Origin: Celeribacter sp. HF31
Lineage (GTDB): Bacteria > Pseudomonadota > Alphaproteobacteria > Rhodobacterales > Rhodobacteraceae
Assembly: GCF_011806455.1 (NCBI RefSeq)
Contig: NZ_JAATOT010000005.1
Span: 124,001 to 188,000 of the forward strand
Length of the DNA stretch: 64,000 nt
Reading direction: 5' to 3'
Shown: one piece after another, positions 55,271-64,000 of the stretch
Numbering within the stretch: position 1 is the stretch's first letter
Layout: the number at the start of each line of letters is the position of its first letter
Program-made: the position numbers and the translations under genes
The notes under the pieces: model-generated
Databases searched by the model: none
Told to the model about the DNA's origin: nothing
The model's input: the letters and a program-made list of their open reading frames with translations, nothing else

Positions 55271-56008
55271 TCAGTCGTCCGTGTCATCGGTCTTGTGCCG
55301 CTCGGCCAGACAGATGCCGACGGTCTGACAGGCCTTTTCCAACTCACTGTCGGAGAGATGACGCGCCTGCTCAAAATGGGCCCCGGCCACGGCGGCAAAA
55401 GACAGGCTGACCCGGCGCATATTGGCGCCGGCGAAATCCGCGGCAGACAGATCCGCCGATTTGAAATCCGCGCCCTTGAGATTGGCATCTTCGAAACTGG
55501 CTCCGGTGAGTTGTGCCCCTTCGAAATCTACCCCGCGCAAGTCGGCCTCTTCGAAACTGAAACCGCGCAGATCGAGCCCCTTGAGCTCTGCACCACGCAG
55601 ATCCTGGTTTTCGAGATCGGGCCGGGTGATCGCAAGCGCGTCGAGATCGGAGAGAAACTGCAACACCCGTGCGGCTCTCGGGCCGGTCACCTGGGTCATC
55701 ACCGCGCCGGTTTGGGCGCGCGCGATGGCATGTGTGCCCGGGTCGCTCAAATCCATTTGGGAAATCCGGTCGAGATAGGTCTGGAACGCCGCTTCTTCCG
55801 CCCGGAGCGCGGCAAGCTCCAACTGCACAAAGCCCAACAAGAGCGAGCCAAAACCGAGATAGGCGGGGATCGTGAGGATGCCCATCCAGTCCCAAAGCGT
55901 GCGCCCCTCGAACCCCGTCCAACGGGGTTTGCGCCAGAGCCACAGGGCCACGAGCGTGAGGACAACCGTGCCGATTGCGCCGAACAGACTATAGAGGATT
56001 GTGACCAT
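55271..56008 (-). CDS. Membrane-anchored pentapeptide repeat protein
   Basis: The protein has 245 residues. Two hydrophobic helices (about 5-25 and 40-62) precede a pentapeptide-repeat right-handed helix (about 130-200), read from units such as DLRGAELKGLDLRGFSFEEA and ADLRGVDFEGA. The tail is short and acidic (HKTDDTDD). The fold mimics B-form DNA in some relatives, but membrane anchoring argues for an envelope role here. Its start (ATG 56008) has only a weak ribosome-binding sequence. The 206 bp upstream is AT-rich with a CATTCC/GGAATG inverted repeat. Confidence 0.82.
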   Translation of the reverse strand: MVTILYSLFGAIGTVVLTLVALWLWRKPRWTGFEGRTLWDWMGILTIPAYLGFGSLLLGFVQLELAALRAEEAAFQTYLDRISQMDLSDPGTHAIARAQTGAVMTQVTGPRAARVLQFLSDLDALAITRPDLENQDLRGAELKGLDLRGFSFEEADLRGVDFEGAQLTGASFEDANLKGADFKSADLSAADFAGANMRRVSLSFAAVAGAHFEQARHLSDSELEKACQTVGICLAERHKTDDTDD

Positions 56009-56214
56009 GGATCTTTCGCTTGGTTTTTCCCAGTTTAGGGCTTTGGCTCTGATGGGACAGGGAAAAATCCGCATTTGGGGCTTTAAAAGGGGCATCTGCG
56101 ACGAAAGTATACCATGGCATTCCTTTAAGTCTTTGAAATGGAATGAAAATATTATTTGCTTTGAAGGGCGCGCGCAGGCTATAGGCGTAAAACAACGTTG
56201 AATAAGAGACGCAT

Positions 56215-57501
56215 ATGGCCCCTTTGCAAGACCACCCGCGCCGCTATGAGCTGGCCAATGAACTGCACGCCCGTCCTTTCCCGGAGGTGAGCACCAATGC
56301 GCGTGCCGCCTATCTGGCGATCCGGGCGGCAGGCGATGCGGCGCGCCGGGACCACAATCTGGACCGGGCGCATCTTTTGGCGCTTTTGGACCGTTACGGC
56401 GCGCCGCATCCGGCGCCGGGGGCAACGCATTACATCGGGCCTTTGGGCAAATATCGTCTGAAATGGGAAAGCCATACGGAATTCGTGACCTATACGATTT
56501 TCGCCGATGGCGTGGCGGACCGGGCCTTTGACAAAGGCACCTTCGATCTCTTCCCGGAAGACTGGCTGAATGAGGCGCCGGGGCAGCGGATCACCTCCGC
56601 GCTCATCCGGGTGGAAACCGTGGAAACGGAGGCGCAAATCGTCGAGCGGATCGACAGCTGGTTCGAGCGGGAAAGCCTCGCCGTGGCCCATGTCCTCGAC
56701 GGGGCGCTGACGGTCGCGGGGGATTTTCGCATCGATGAGGCCGGGCATATGCGCTTTGCTATTTTCCCGGAACCGGATTGTGGTCGCCGCCGGATCGGGC
56801 GGGTGCTGCAGCGGCTTTGCGAGATCGAGACCTATAAGGCGATGTCGATGCTGGGCCTCGTGCAGGCGCGCAAAGTGGTGCGGGAGCTTGCGGATATTGA
56901 ACAGGAACTGGCGGAGCTGATGGCGACGCTGACCTCGAAAACTGAGACTTCTACGGAAGAGGTGCTCGACGATATTCTCGGCCTCTCGACCCGGATCGAG
57001 GGCATCGTGACGCGGACGAATTTCCGCTTTGGCGCGACCGGGGCCTATGAGGCGATTGTCACTCAAAGGATCGACGTGCTGCGCGAAAGCCGATTCATGG
57101 CGCGGCAATTGTTTGGCGAGTTCATGATGCGGCGCTATGATCCGGCGATGCGCACGGTGCAGGCGGCCAAGTCACAGCTTGAAAGCCTCGCCGAGCGGAC
57201 CGCGCGGGCGGCGAACCTGTTGCGCACAAAGGTCGATGTCGGACGTCAGGCGCAAAACCAGGCGCTTTTGGAAAGTATGGACAAACGCGCCGATTTGCAA
57301 TTGCGCTTGCAGGAGACCGTGGAGGGGCTGTCGGTGGTGGCGATCAGCTATTACGCCGTGAGCCTCGTGGGCTATCTGGTTTACCCATTCCTCGAACCGC
57401 TGCACCTGTCGAAAGGGCTGGCTCTGGCGCTGGTCACTCCGCTGGTTGTGCTTGCGGTCTGGCTTGGCCTGCGGGGGATAAAGAAGCACCATCTCGGATG
57501 A
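56215..57501 (+). CDS. DUF3422-family membrane protein
   Basis: The protein has 428 residues. It starts with the DUF3422 pattern HPRRYELANELHARPFPEV and continues with YIFG-like soluble motifs, FRFGATGAYEAIVTQRIDVL, a coiled region (about 310-360) and two C-terminal helices (about 378-396 and 400-420) ahead of IKKHH. The function of the family is unknown. It converges with the YeeE/YedE gene and overlaps its 3' end by 68 bp. Confidence 0.88.
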   Translation: MAPLQDHPRRYELANELHARPFPEVSTNARAAYLAIRAAGDAARRDHNLDRAHLLALLDRYGAPHPAPGATHYIGPLGKYRLKWESHTEFVTYTIFADGVADRAFDKGTFDLFPEDWLNEAPGQRITSALIRVETVETEAQIVERIDSWFERESLAVAHVLDGALTVAGDFRIDEAGHMRFAIFPEPDCGRRRIGRVLQRLCEIETYKAMSMLGLVQARKVVRELADIEQELAELMATLTSKTETSTEEVLDDILGLSTRIEGIVTRTNFRFGATGAYEAIVTQRIDVLRESRFMARQLFGEFMMRRYDPAMRTVQAAKSQLESLAERTARAANLLRTKVDVGRQAQNQALLESMDKRADLQLRLQETVEGLSVVAISYYAVSLVGYLVYPFLEPLHLSKGLALALVTPLVVLAVWLGLRGIKKHHLG

Positions 57502-58498
57502 GCCGGGCGGCGCTCACGCCCCCCAGAGCAATCGAGACAAGCGCGAGGATGGCGGCCAGAGACAGGCTCGGCACACCCGCAAGGCCCGCACCCACGGTGC
57601 AGCCGCCAGCCAACACACCGCCCACACCCATCAAGGCCGCACCGGCCATGTAACGCCCGGTTTGACGGGGGCTCTCGAAACTCTGCCACCGGAAGCGGTC
57701 AGACAACAGCGACGAGACGAGAGCCCCCAAAATGACACCACCGATAAGGCCGGTGCCAAATCCCGCAGGGATAGAAGACGCCGCGACGGACCAGAACAGG
57801 GTCTCGGCGGCGGGCGAGGTGAATGACAGGCTTTCCATCGCGATCGGGTCGAATTCGTCGAAGAGGACAAAACCCGTGCCGATCCATGCGGCGGGCACCA
57901 GAAGGCCGATCAAGGCGCCGAGAACGAGATCGCGTTTGGACGTGGCGAGACGCCACGCGGCGATACCCGCAGCCCCGACGATGAGCAAAGTCCAGATCAG
58001 CGCAGAGCCGGGCAGGGCGGCCGTGTCCAGCGACAGCGTGACCCCACCCAATGTGGTGCGCAGCGGGGCCAGCACGCCTTTGAGCGTGGCGTGGGCCACG
58101 ACGGCGAAGACCACGAGCACGAGGGCCGCACGCAGGTTGCCGGAACCGGACAGAACAGTGAGACGCGAGACGCAGCCTCGGGTCAACACCATGCCGACGC
58201 CGAACATCACCCCGCCGATCACAATGGCAAGCCAAGGCAGATCGGGCGTCAGGAAACGGTGGTCGGCGAAGGAAATCAGGCCCTGCGCGACGGCGAGTTG
58301 CGTGCCGAGGACGGCGGTGGCGAGACCTGCGAGCCACACGCCCGCCGCGGCGCCACGTTCGCCCTTTGCCCCGGCGACGGAGCGACGGAAACAAAAGCGC
58401 GACACTTCGGCCAGTGCGCCGAAAAGCACACCGATCACAAGGCCAAGGATCACCGCCGCTTGGCGCGGGGACAGGTCCAGTCCGAGAGATTCATACAT
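57434..58498 (-). CDS. YeeE/YedE-family sulfur transporter-like protein
   Basis: The protein has 354 residues with about ten helices in two halves, each with the conserved cysteine motif (VLTRGCVSRL and VLAGGCTVGAGL). YeeE/TsuA members import thiosulfate using these cysteines. The N-terminus SRFCFRRSVAGAKGERG is typical of YedE. The ATG at 58498 follows GAAGGA. No rhodanese or TusA gene is next to it. The 241-bp gap upstream of its start carries the opp-type terminator and the probable promoter. Confidence 0.86.
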   Translation of the reverse strand: MYESLGLDLSPRQAAVILGLVIGVLFGALAEVSRFCFRRSVAGAKGERGAAAGVWLAGLATAVLGTQLAVAQGLISFADHRFLTPDLPWLAIVIGGVMFGVGMVLTRGCVSRLTVLSGSGNLRAALVLVVFAVVAHATLKGVLAPLRTTLGGVTLSLDTAALPGSALIWTLLIVGAAGIAAWRLATSKRDLVLGALIGLLVPAAWIGTGFVLFDEFDPIAMESLSFTSPAAETLFWSVAASSIPAGFGTGLIGGVILGALVSSLLSDRFRWQSFESPRQTGRYMAGAALMGVGGVLAGGCTVGAGLAGVPSLSLAAILALVSIALGGVSAARLIRDGASLSPAGQARPQAQPAE

Positions 58499-58691
58499 GT
58501 CGCGTCCTTCCATATGTGCGGGCCAAAATTGGCTGCGAGAGGAAATTTGTTCCTCATATGCGTGAAAAGAGATGCGTGGCAATCTTATAGGGTTGCTGTT
58601 GCGACGTAGGTATTGGGAAAATGTTCCGATCCTGTCGGTAGGGCGAAACAGGTGTTCGCGCGCTTTGACAAAGCATGGAACCAAAGAAAAA

Positions 58692-58717
58692 CGCGCCGGG
58701 GGAGCGGCGCGCTTTTT
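58692..58717 (-). terminator. Intrinsic terminator of the peptide ABC operon
   Basis: CGCGCCG (58692-58698) and CGGCGCG (58705-58711) form a 7-bp stem with a short loop. Read on the minus strand it is followed by TTTTTC, and the plus strand also carries CTTTTT. It lies about 25 bp after the permease stop codon. Confidence 0.8.
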
Positions 58718-58739
58718 GTTTTTATTTGGCTGTTCCGGC

Positions 58740-59654
58740 TCACCGCCCGCGAATACGCGGATCGAGCGCATCGCGCAGCCCGTCGCCGATGTAATTGACC
58801 GCGAGAACGGTCAAAGAGATCGCCAAACCGGGCCAGATGACGCGTTCGGGATATTGTTGAATGAAATCCTTCGAATCGTAGAGCAGGCGACCCCAGGTCG
58901 GGTAATCCGGCGGGAAACCGAGGCCCAGAAACGACAGAGCGGATTCCGTGATGATCGCATTGGCGATGCCAAGCGTCGCGGACACCATGATCGGCGACAT
59001 GATATTCGGAAGGATATGGCGCGTGACGATCCGGTCGGACGGCGTGCCGATGGAACGGGCGGCCAGGACATATTCGCGTTCCTTCAATGCCAAGACATCG
59101 CCGCGCACGATCCGGGCGGTCTGCATCCAACTGGTGATGCCGATGACGAAAACGATCAGGATGAAAATCCCGGTCTCGAGGCCAAAGACCGACCGCAAAG
59201 GATCGCGGAACAGCATGATGATCACCAGAAGAAGCGGCAACAGCGGCAGGGCCAGAAACAAATCGGTGAGGCGCATCAAGATGCCGTCGAGTTTCTTCCA
59301 ATAGCCCGCGAGGACGCCCACGAAGGTGCCCAAAACCAGGGACAGGAACATGGCGGTGAGGCCGACAGAGATCGAGACCTGCCCGCCCTGCAACATACGC
59401 GCAAGCACATCGCGGCCCAACTGGTCGGCGCCAAAGGGATGCGCCAGAGACGGGCCTTGGTTGCGGGCGCGGATGTCGATGTGGCCGGGGTCGATGGTCC
59501 AGAGGAACGGGCCGAGATAGACGGCCAGCACGATGAAGACGAAAAAGATCAGCCCGGCCATGGCACCCTTGTGGGTCTTGAACTGATCCCAGACGTCCCA
59601 CCACTGGTTGCGGGGTTTCTCATCGGGGGCGGGAATGGTCGCTGTGTCAGTCAT
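58740..59654 (-). CDS. Peptide/nickel ABC transporter permease, OppC/DppC type
   Basis: The protein has 304 residues with six helices. The N-terminal OppC_N part has the DPG-type stretch and HPFGADQLGRDVLARMLQGG, and the EAA loop is ESALSFLGLGFPP preceded by RSIGTPSDRIVTRHILPNIM. It partners the permease encoded 12 bp upstream. Substrate specificity comes from the binding protein. AAAGGAAG precedes the ATG. Confidence 0.93.
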   Translation of the reverse strand: MTDTATIPAPDEKPRNQWWDVWDQFKTHKGAMAGLIFFVFIVLAVYLGPFLWTIDPGHIDIRARNQGPSLAHPFGADQLGRDVLARMLQGGQVSISVGLTAMFLSLVLGTFVGVLAGYWKKLDGILMRLTDLFLALPLLPLLLVIIMLFRDPLRSVFGLETGIFILIVFVIGITSWMQTARIVRGDVLALKEREYVLAARSIGTPSDRIVTRHILPNIMSPIMVSATLGIANAIITESALSFLGLGFPPDYPTWGRLLYDSKDFIQQYPERVIWPGLAISLTVLAVNYIGDGLRDALDPRIRGR

Positions 59655-59666
59655 GGTCAGCTTCCT

Positions 59667-60674
59667 TTAATCGTAGCGGATGCGCGGATCGAGCATGCCG
59701 TAGATGATGTCCGCAATGAGGTTGAAGAGCACGATGAGCACCGCGAAGATAAACGTCAGGGTCTGCACCATCGGCGCGTCGGAGGCGTAGATCGCGGTGA
59801 TCAGCATCTGGCCGAGACCGTTCACTTGGAACACCTGCTCGGTGATGATGGCGCCGCCAAAGATATTCGGCACACCCAAGGCAATCACGGTCACCACCGG
59901 GATCATCGAGTTGCGCAACACATGCATGAGCACGACAACGCGCTCGGACAGGCCCTTGGCCCGCGCGGTGCGGACGTAATCCTGATTGAGATTGTCGAGC
60001 ATGGAAGCGCGCATGAAGCGGCTGACTTGGGCGGCGTTATAGAGTGTCAGGACGAAGACGGGCATCGCCATTTGGCGGACTTGGAACCAGAACGACGGCC
60101 AGTCGGTGATCTCATGGGTGGTGTCGTAGATCGACGGGAACCAACCCAGCGTCACCGAGAAGATGACGATCAAAAGCACGCCGGAGAAGAACGTCGGGAT
60201 CGAAAACCCGACCATCGAGACAAAGGTGCCGAGCTGGTCGAACCAGCTGTACTGGCGATAGGCGGAGATGATCCCGATGGGCACGGCGATCAGCGTCGCG
60301 AAGATGTAGGACAGGCCAACGACCCAAAGCGTCTGGGGCATGCGTTCGGCGACGACGGACATCACCGGGGAACGGGATTGGAAGGAGATAATCCGTTGTT
60401 TCCCCTCGGCAAAATCGGTGCCGAAGATATGGTCAAAGGCGACCTGCGGCTCGACCACGAAGAACTGGTAAAGCCAGTTCAGAAACCGGATGTGGACGGG
60501 TTCGCCAAGGCCCAGAGCCTCGCGCATTTTCTCTTTCACCTCGGGCGGCACGGTGAGCGGGATCGAGGCCATCGGATCGCCGGGGGCCAGATCGAGCAGC
60601 AGGAAGATCACCAAGGAGATGAACAGCAGCGTCGGCACGGCGAGAACCAGGCGACGGATCGTGAAATGAAGCAT
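59667..60674 (-). CDS. Peptide/nickel ABC transporter permease, OppB/DppB type
   Basis: The protein has 335 residues with six helices. It begins MLHFTIRRLVLAVPTLLFIS, the usual OppB start, and its EAA loop is RTARAKGLSERVVVLMHVLR. A periplasmic insertion (about 75-105) is larger than in many homologues. AAGG precedes the ATG. It is the first of two permeases after the binding-protein gene. Confidence 0.93.
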   Translation of the reverse strand: MLHFTIRRLVLAVPTLLFISLVIFLLLDLAPGDPMASIPLTVPPEVKEKMREALGLGEPVHIRFLNWLYQFFVVEPQVAFDHIFGTDFAEGKQRIISFQSRSPVMSVVAERMPQTLWVVGLSYIFATLIAVPIGIISAYRQYSWFDQLGTFVSMVGFSIPTFFSGVLLIVIFSVTLGWFPSIYDTTHEITDWPSFWFQVRQMAMPVFVLTLYNAAQVSRFMRASMLDNLNQDYVRTARAKGLSERVVVLMHVLRNSMIPVVTVIALGVPNIFGGAIITEQVFQVNGLGQMLITAIYASDAPMVQTLTFIFAVLIVLFNLIADIIYGMLDPRIRYD

Positions 60675-60707
60675 GAAGGCGGCCTTGCGGTCTTATGTCA
60701 TTGAAGC

Positions 60708-60732
60708 GGGCGCCCCGGAAACCGGAGCGCCC
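60708..60732 (-). other. Intercistronic hairpin between binding-protein and permease genes
   Basis: GGGCGC-C-CCGG (60708-60718), loop AAA, CCGG-A-GCGCCC (60722-60732) forms a long GC hairpin with one internal mismatch. It lacks a T-run. In such operons a hairpin here often protects the upstream mRNA and lets the binding protein be made in excess over the permeases. Confidence 0.6.
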
Positions 60733-60741
60733 CACAAGAGA

Positions 60742-62457
60742 TCACTCTTTGATGCGATACCAGTCGGCCGCATTCCAGAGCTCGGAATCCCAAGTGTTCA
60801 GGATGACACCGCCCAGCGAATTCGCGTGGGCCGAGAGGCGGCCACGGTCGACGAGCGGGATGATGACATATTCCTGCATCAGCATGTCGTTCATGGCCTT
60901 CGCCATTTCCGCACGCTCGTTGATGTCACCGGTCTTGGCCATTTCGGCCACAAGCGCGTCATACTCTTCGGAGCAGAAACGCGGCATGTTGTTGCCCTGC
61001 CACTGAGTTTCCGGGCGCGGCGCCTGTTTGCATTCCCAGTTGGCCATATAGGCTTCGGGGTCGGTGCCGTCGAAGTTGTTGGCGTACATCTCCACGTCCG
61101 CGTAGAACTTCTGGAACGTGTCGGGCGAGCCCGCATCGCCGCCGAAGAACACGGAGGCGTCGATGTTGCGCAGCTCGGTTTCGACACCGATTTCTTCCCA
61201 CCACTGTTTGATGATGGCCTGGAAATCCTGACGGATCGCGTTGGTCGAAGATTGGAACAGGAGCGACAGTTTCACACCGTCCTTCTCGCGGATGCCATCG
61301 CCATCGCTGTCGACCCAACCGGCCTCTTCGAGCACGGCTTTCGCGCCTTCGATGTCCTGCGTCAGACAGGCGTCGTTGGCGGTGGATTTGTAGATCTCCG
61401 GCGCCGGCAGCACGTTACAGGTCGGACGCCCCGCATCGCCATAACCGATCTCGGTCAAAAGCGCGCGGTCGATGGCCATGGAGAGCGCTTTGCGCACGGC
61501 GATGTCCGAGAGGAACGGGTGCGGATGTGCGGCCGTGGCGCGTTCGTCGCCGAGAGCCGGATCCGGGTCGGTCAGGTTGACCATGATCCGTTCGACAAGT
61601 GTGCCGAAGGAGTTCACGAGCTGGCCCTGACCCTTGGCGAGCATGGCCTCCAAAAGATCGGGCGCAACTTGCGTGTTCCAGGCGTAATCGAATTCGCCGG
61701 TCTCAAGCACCGCCCGCGCTGCGGATTGCGCGTCACCGCCGCCCTTGAGCGTTGCGGTCGCAAAGGCCGGTTTCATCGGATCGCGGTAATTCGTGTTGGC
61801 GGAGAGGGAGACCACGTCGTTGGTCTTGAACTCATCGACCACAAACGGGCCGGTGCCGATGGGGGCAAAGTTCTGATCGGTACAGGACGCCATGGCTTCG
61901 CCGGTACAATCCGCGAATTGGGCCTTTTGCACGATCGGCGCCTGTGCGCCCACGAAAGGACCGTAGGGGAAGGGCTTCGGCACGCCGAAGGTCACAATCA
62001 CGGTCAGATCGTCCGGGGTCTCGACGGAGACAACGTCATTGTATTTCTCGGATTGGGAACAACCGCCACCTTCAGAAGTACAATATTCCCAGGTGAATTT
62101 CACATCTTCGGAGGTGAACGGCGTGCCGTCCGACCACATAAGACCGTCCTTGAGTTTCCAGGTGATGGTCATCAGGTCTTCGGAAACGCCACCGTTTTCG
62201 ACGGTCGGAACGGATTCGGCCAGGAACGGCACCATCGCGCCGGTTTCATCGTAACGCGCCAGCGGTTCCAGCACGAGAGACGCGGATTCGAGCTCTTTGG
62301 TGCCGCCCGACAGATAGGGGTTCATCGTCGACGGGGCTTGGTAATAGATGATGTTGACATGGCCGTCGGCTCCGCGTTCGGCGAAGGCGGCGGGCGCCAT
62401 AGACAATGCGGCGACGGTGCCCAGAACAGTGCCCATCAGGGCAGTCTTGAGTTTCAT
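60742..62457 (-). CDS. Peptide-type ABC substrate-binding protein
   Basis: The protein has 571 residues and belongs to solute-binding family 5. A signal peptide (1-26, ending AAFA) leads to NIIYYQAPSTMNPYLSGGTK and the conserved lobe sequences FLAESVPTVENGG, WKLKDGLMWSDGTPFTSEDV, and RKALSMAIDRALL. The mature protein has eight cysteines, including CTSEGGGC, which is unusual and suggests disulfides. AAGGAGAGG precedes the ATG. It delivers oligopeptides or a related ligand to the permeases downstream. Confidence 0.92.
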   Translation of the reverse strand: MKLKTALMGTVLGTVAALSMAPAAFAERGADGHVNIIYYQAPSTMNPYLSGGTKELESASLVLEPLARYDETGAMVPFLAESVPTVENGGVSEDLMTITWKLKDGLMWSDGTPFTSEDVKFTWEYCTSEGGGCSQSEKYNDVVSVETPDDLTVIVTFGVPKPFPYGPFVGAQAPIVQKAQFADCTGEAMASCTDQNFAPIGTGPFVVDEFKTNDVVSLSANTNYRDPMKPAFATATLKGGGDAQSAARAVLETGEFDYAWNTQVAPDLLEAMLAKGQGQLVNSFGTLVERIMVNLTDPDPALGDERATAAHPHPFLSDIAVRKALSMAIDRALLTEIGYGDAGRPTCNVLPAPEIYKSTANDACLTQDIEGAKAVLEEAGWVDSDGDGIREKDGVKLSLLFQSSTNAIRQDFQAIIKQWWEEIGVETELRNIDASVFFGGDAGSPDTFQKFYADVEMYANNFDGTDPEAYMANWECKQAPRPETQWQGNNMPRFCSEEYDALVAEMAKTGDINERAEMAKAMNDMLMQEYVIIPLVDRGRLSAHANSLGGVILNTWDSELWNAADWYRIKE

Positions 62458-62916
62458 TATAACAACCTCTCCTTGTTGAACCGGCTTCGGGCCTCTGCCT
62501 GAACTTCATTGTTTCAGGGCTTGGACCAGTGCGTGAACCGCACATTTTAAGGTTTCCCGCCGGACGTGTCTTAACTCATTCCTCTTTATCGAACCTGACG
62601 CAACCTGTGCGAGTGGACTTGCTGAGGGCAAGGCGACTCGCCGGGCTGCGCGGCTATAAATTTATCGAATGATAAAAACTTAGGCGAAGCAAGGCGGTTT
62701 CTCTGAGAAAATTGGCAGACCGCCCATATCGTTACGTTATCCTTGCATGCGGTTTCAGCGAATGCTCGTATTTCAGACAAACCGATTTGACAGTTCCAGC
62801 GCGGCAGGCATAGCGTCGAGGAAAAGGTCCTCATGACAGATCCATGGGGACGGTTCTTGCCGCTTTTGAGCCGCACGAGGACCGATCTCAATTCACCATG
62901 ACCCGAAAGGCGATCC
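62458..62916. promoter_or_regulatory. Divergent control region of the ABC transporter genes
   Basis: This 459-bp gap separates the binding-protein gene from the ATPase gene. It contains an AT-rich patch (about 62655-62685, with ATAAATTTATCG). No gene or repeat was recognised. Promoters for both directions are expected here, but I cannot place them confidently. Confidence 0.5.
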
Positions 62917-64000
62917 ATGCTCGATACCACTCCCGATACGCAACAAGACACGCCTGAAGCCCGTGCCCTGATCGACGTGTCGCATCTCAGGGTCGAATTC
63001 CCGACCCGGGGCGGGACGGTTGTGGGGGTCAAGGACGTGTCCTTCACCATCGCGCCGGGGGAGACGCTCTGCGTGGTCGGAGAATCGGGTTCGGGCAAAT
63101 CCGTGTCTTCTCTGGCGATCATGCGGCTCATCGAATTCGGCGGCGGCAAGATCGCCGAGGGCGACATCAAGCTGCGCAAGGGCGAGCAGATCATCGACCT
63201 GACAGCGATGAACCCGGAAAAAATGCGGGCGCTCCGCGGTAATGACATCGGCATGATCTTTCAGGAGCCGATGACTTCGCTCAATCCGGTGTTCACCATC
63301 GAACGCCAGCTTTGCGAGGGGCTGCGGGTTCATAAGGGCATGACCAAAGATCAGGCCCGCGCGCGCGCCATCGAGTTGATGAAAGACGTGCGCATTCCCG
63401 AACCGGAACGCCGTCTGAGCCAGTACCCGCACGAGCTGTCCGGCGGTATGCGCCAGCGCGTGATGATCGCCATGGCGATGGCCTGTGAGCCGAAACTGCT
63501 GATCTGCGACGAACCCACGACGGCGCTCGATGTGACGATTCAGGCGGAGATTCTGGCGCTCATCGACCGGCTGAAACGCGAACATGGCACCGCCGTTCTG
63601 TTCATCACCCATGACATGGCGGTGGTGGCGCAAATGGCCGACCGCGTTTTGGTGATGTTCCGTGGCGACGTGGTCGAAGAGGGCCGTGTCGAAGAGATTT
63701 TCGAGACCCCGAAAGAGGAATACACCAAGGCGCTTCTGGCCGCCGTGCCGAAACTGGGCGAGATGACCGGCAAGCCCGCGCCCGAACCGATGCGTCTGAT
63801 CGGTGTGCCGCAGGGCGAGATCAAACCCGTGCCCTACGCGCCCGAAGGCAGCGCGCCTGTGTTAGAGGTCAAGAACCTCGTCACGCGCTTCCCCGTGAAG
63901 GCGGGGTTGTTGCGCAAGACGGTCGCCAATGTGCATGCCGTCGAGGATGTGTCTTTCTCGATCAAGCCGGGAGAAACCCTGTCTCTGGTGGGCGAAAGCG
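62917..64000 (+). CDS. Peptide ABC transporter ATPase, two-domain (partial, cut by window end)
   Basis: At least 361 residues are present. The first nucleotide-binding domain is complete: Walker A GESGSGKS (about residue 52), Q-loop [11 protein letters not shown], signature [17 protein letters not shown], Walker [13 protein letters not shown] and switch His [10 protein letters not shown]. The OppD-type linker follows, then a second domain begins ([18 protein letters not shown]) up to its Walker A ([10 protein letters not shown]), where the window ends. This is the OppD-OppF fusion type (GsiA-like). The ATG at 62917 follows GAAAGG. Confidence 0.93.
   Translation, partial: MLDTTPDTQQDTPEARALIDVSHLRVEFPTRGGTVVGVKDVSFTIAPGETLCVVGESGSGKSVSSLAIMRLIEFGGGKIAEGDIKLRKGEQIIDLTAMNPEKMRALRGNDIGMIFQEPMTSLNPVFTIERQLCEGLRVHKGMTKDQARARAIELMKDVRIPEPERRLSQYPHELSGGMRQRVMIAMAMACEPKLLICDEPTTALDVTIQAEILALIDRLKREHGTAVLFITHDMAVVAQMADRVLVMFRGDVVEEGRVEEIFETPKEEYTKALLAAVPKLGEMTGKPAPEPMRLIGVPQGEIKPVPYAPEGSAPVLEVKNLVTRFPVKAGLLRKTVANVHAVEDVSFSIKPGETLSLVGES

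Noticed and set aside
58572-60704. Long plus-strand frame (710 residues) across the peptide permeases
   Set aside because: It is antisense to two clear permease genes and its composition (His/Asp/Arg-rich) is typical of a shadow frame in GC-rich DNA.
60673-62502. Long plus-strand frame (609 residues) across the binding-protein gene
   Set aside because: It is antisense to the binding protein and has no domain-like sequence.

Overview
The window looks like a chromosome segment from a marine alphaproteobacterium of the order Rhodobacterales (Roseobacter group or a close relative). The support is high-GC coding DNA, the order glyQ - small membrane protein - glyS - PPDK-like gene, metZ behind a SAM-II riboswitch, a long FolB followed by folP and glmM, complete pntAB, and an extragenic motif reading CCCCGGGATAYTTT. 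No rRNA, tRNA, CRISPR array, prophage or complete insertion sequence was seen. Most of the region is orderly core chromosome.

Layout. 1-720: gene-free and rich in inverted repeats. 0.7-3.7 kb: purD and xseA, divergent. 3.8-9.7 kb: a small secreted protein, an AlkB-type hydroxylase, a YhhN protein, ftsY, a short conserved protein, an EamA transporter and YciB/IspZ. 9.7-12.5 kb (minus): two alpha/beta hydrolases around a glutathione transferase. 12.6-15.2 kb: SAM-II riboswitch, metZ and folE2. 15.2-19.4 kb: DUF2946 and PepSY membrane proteins, TrkH and a membrane protein. 19.4-21.4 kb (minus): a SPOR / peptidoglycan-binding protein with an apparently dead protease domain. 21.5-28.8 kb: glyQ, a DUF6446-like gene, glyS, a PPDK-like gene and a SleB-type hydrolase. 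28.9-32.2 kb: folB, folP and glmM. 32.3-36.1 kb (minus): envelope proteins, a DMT transporter, an acyltransferase and a cupin. 36.1-38.3 kb: ilvC divergent from two overlapping Lrp/AsnC genes. 38.3-42.6 kb: a dioxygenase-like relic, cytochrome b561 and cytochrome c', pepN. 42.7-48.7 kb: a small membrane protein, glcB, a GlcG relic, a class-I amidotransferase, a membrane protein, an SDR relic and an aldehyde dehydrogenase. 49-53 kb: a GNAT protein, an isoprenylcysteine-methyltransferase-like protein and pntAB. 53.1-58.5 kb: a MerR-family regulator with a carboxymuconolactone-decarboxylase-family partner, an M20 amidohydrolase, a pentapeptide protein, DUF3422 and YeeE/YedE. 58.7-64 kb: an oligopeptide-type ABC transporter, with its two-domain ATPase gene divergent and cut by the window end.

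Functional links. Folate synthesis is represented by folE2, folB and folP. Branched-chain amino acid synthesis (ilvC) sits opposite probable Lrp-type regulators. Acetate/glyoxylate metabolism is represented by glcB. The amidotransferase and aldehyde dehydrogenase, with the nearby SDR relic, hint at amine or GABA-type catabolism. Redox balance is represented by pntAB.

The most unusual content is small-scale: three gene relics (intradiol-dioxygenase-like, GlcG and SDR), a 121-bp palindromic element that supplies the alkB stop codon, a related palindrome where the SDR start codon should be, paired GTTTGCGCAAAC palindromes upstream of cytochrome c', and a PPDK homologue whose ATP half looks eroded. 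I did not find convincing evidence for a wholly new multigene system. Motif comparisons come from memory of the families, not from searches.
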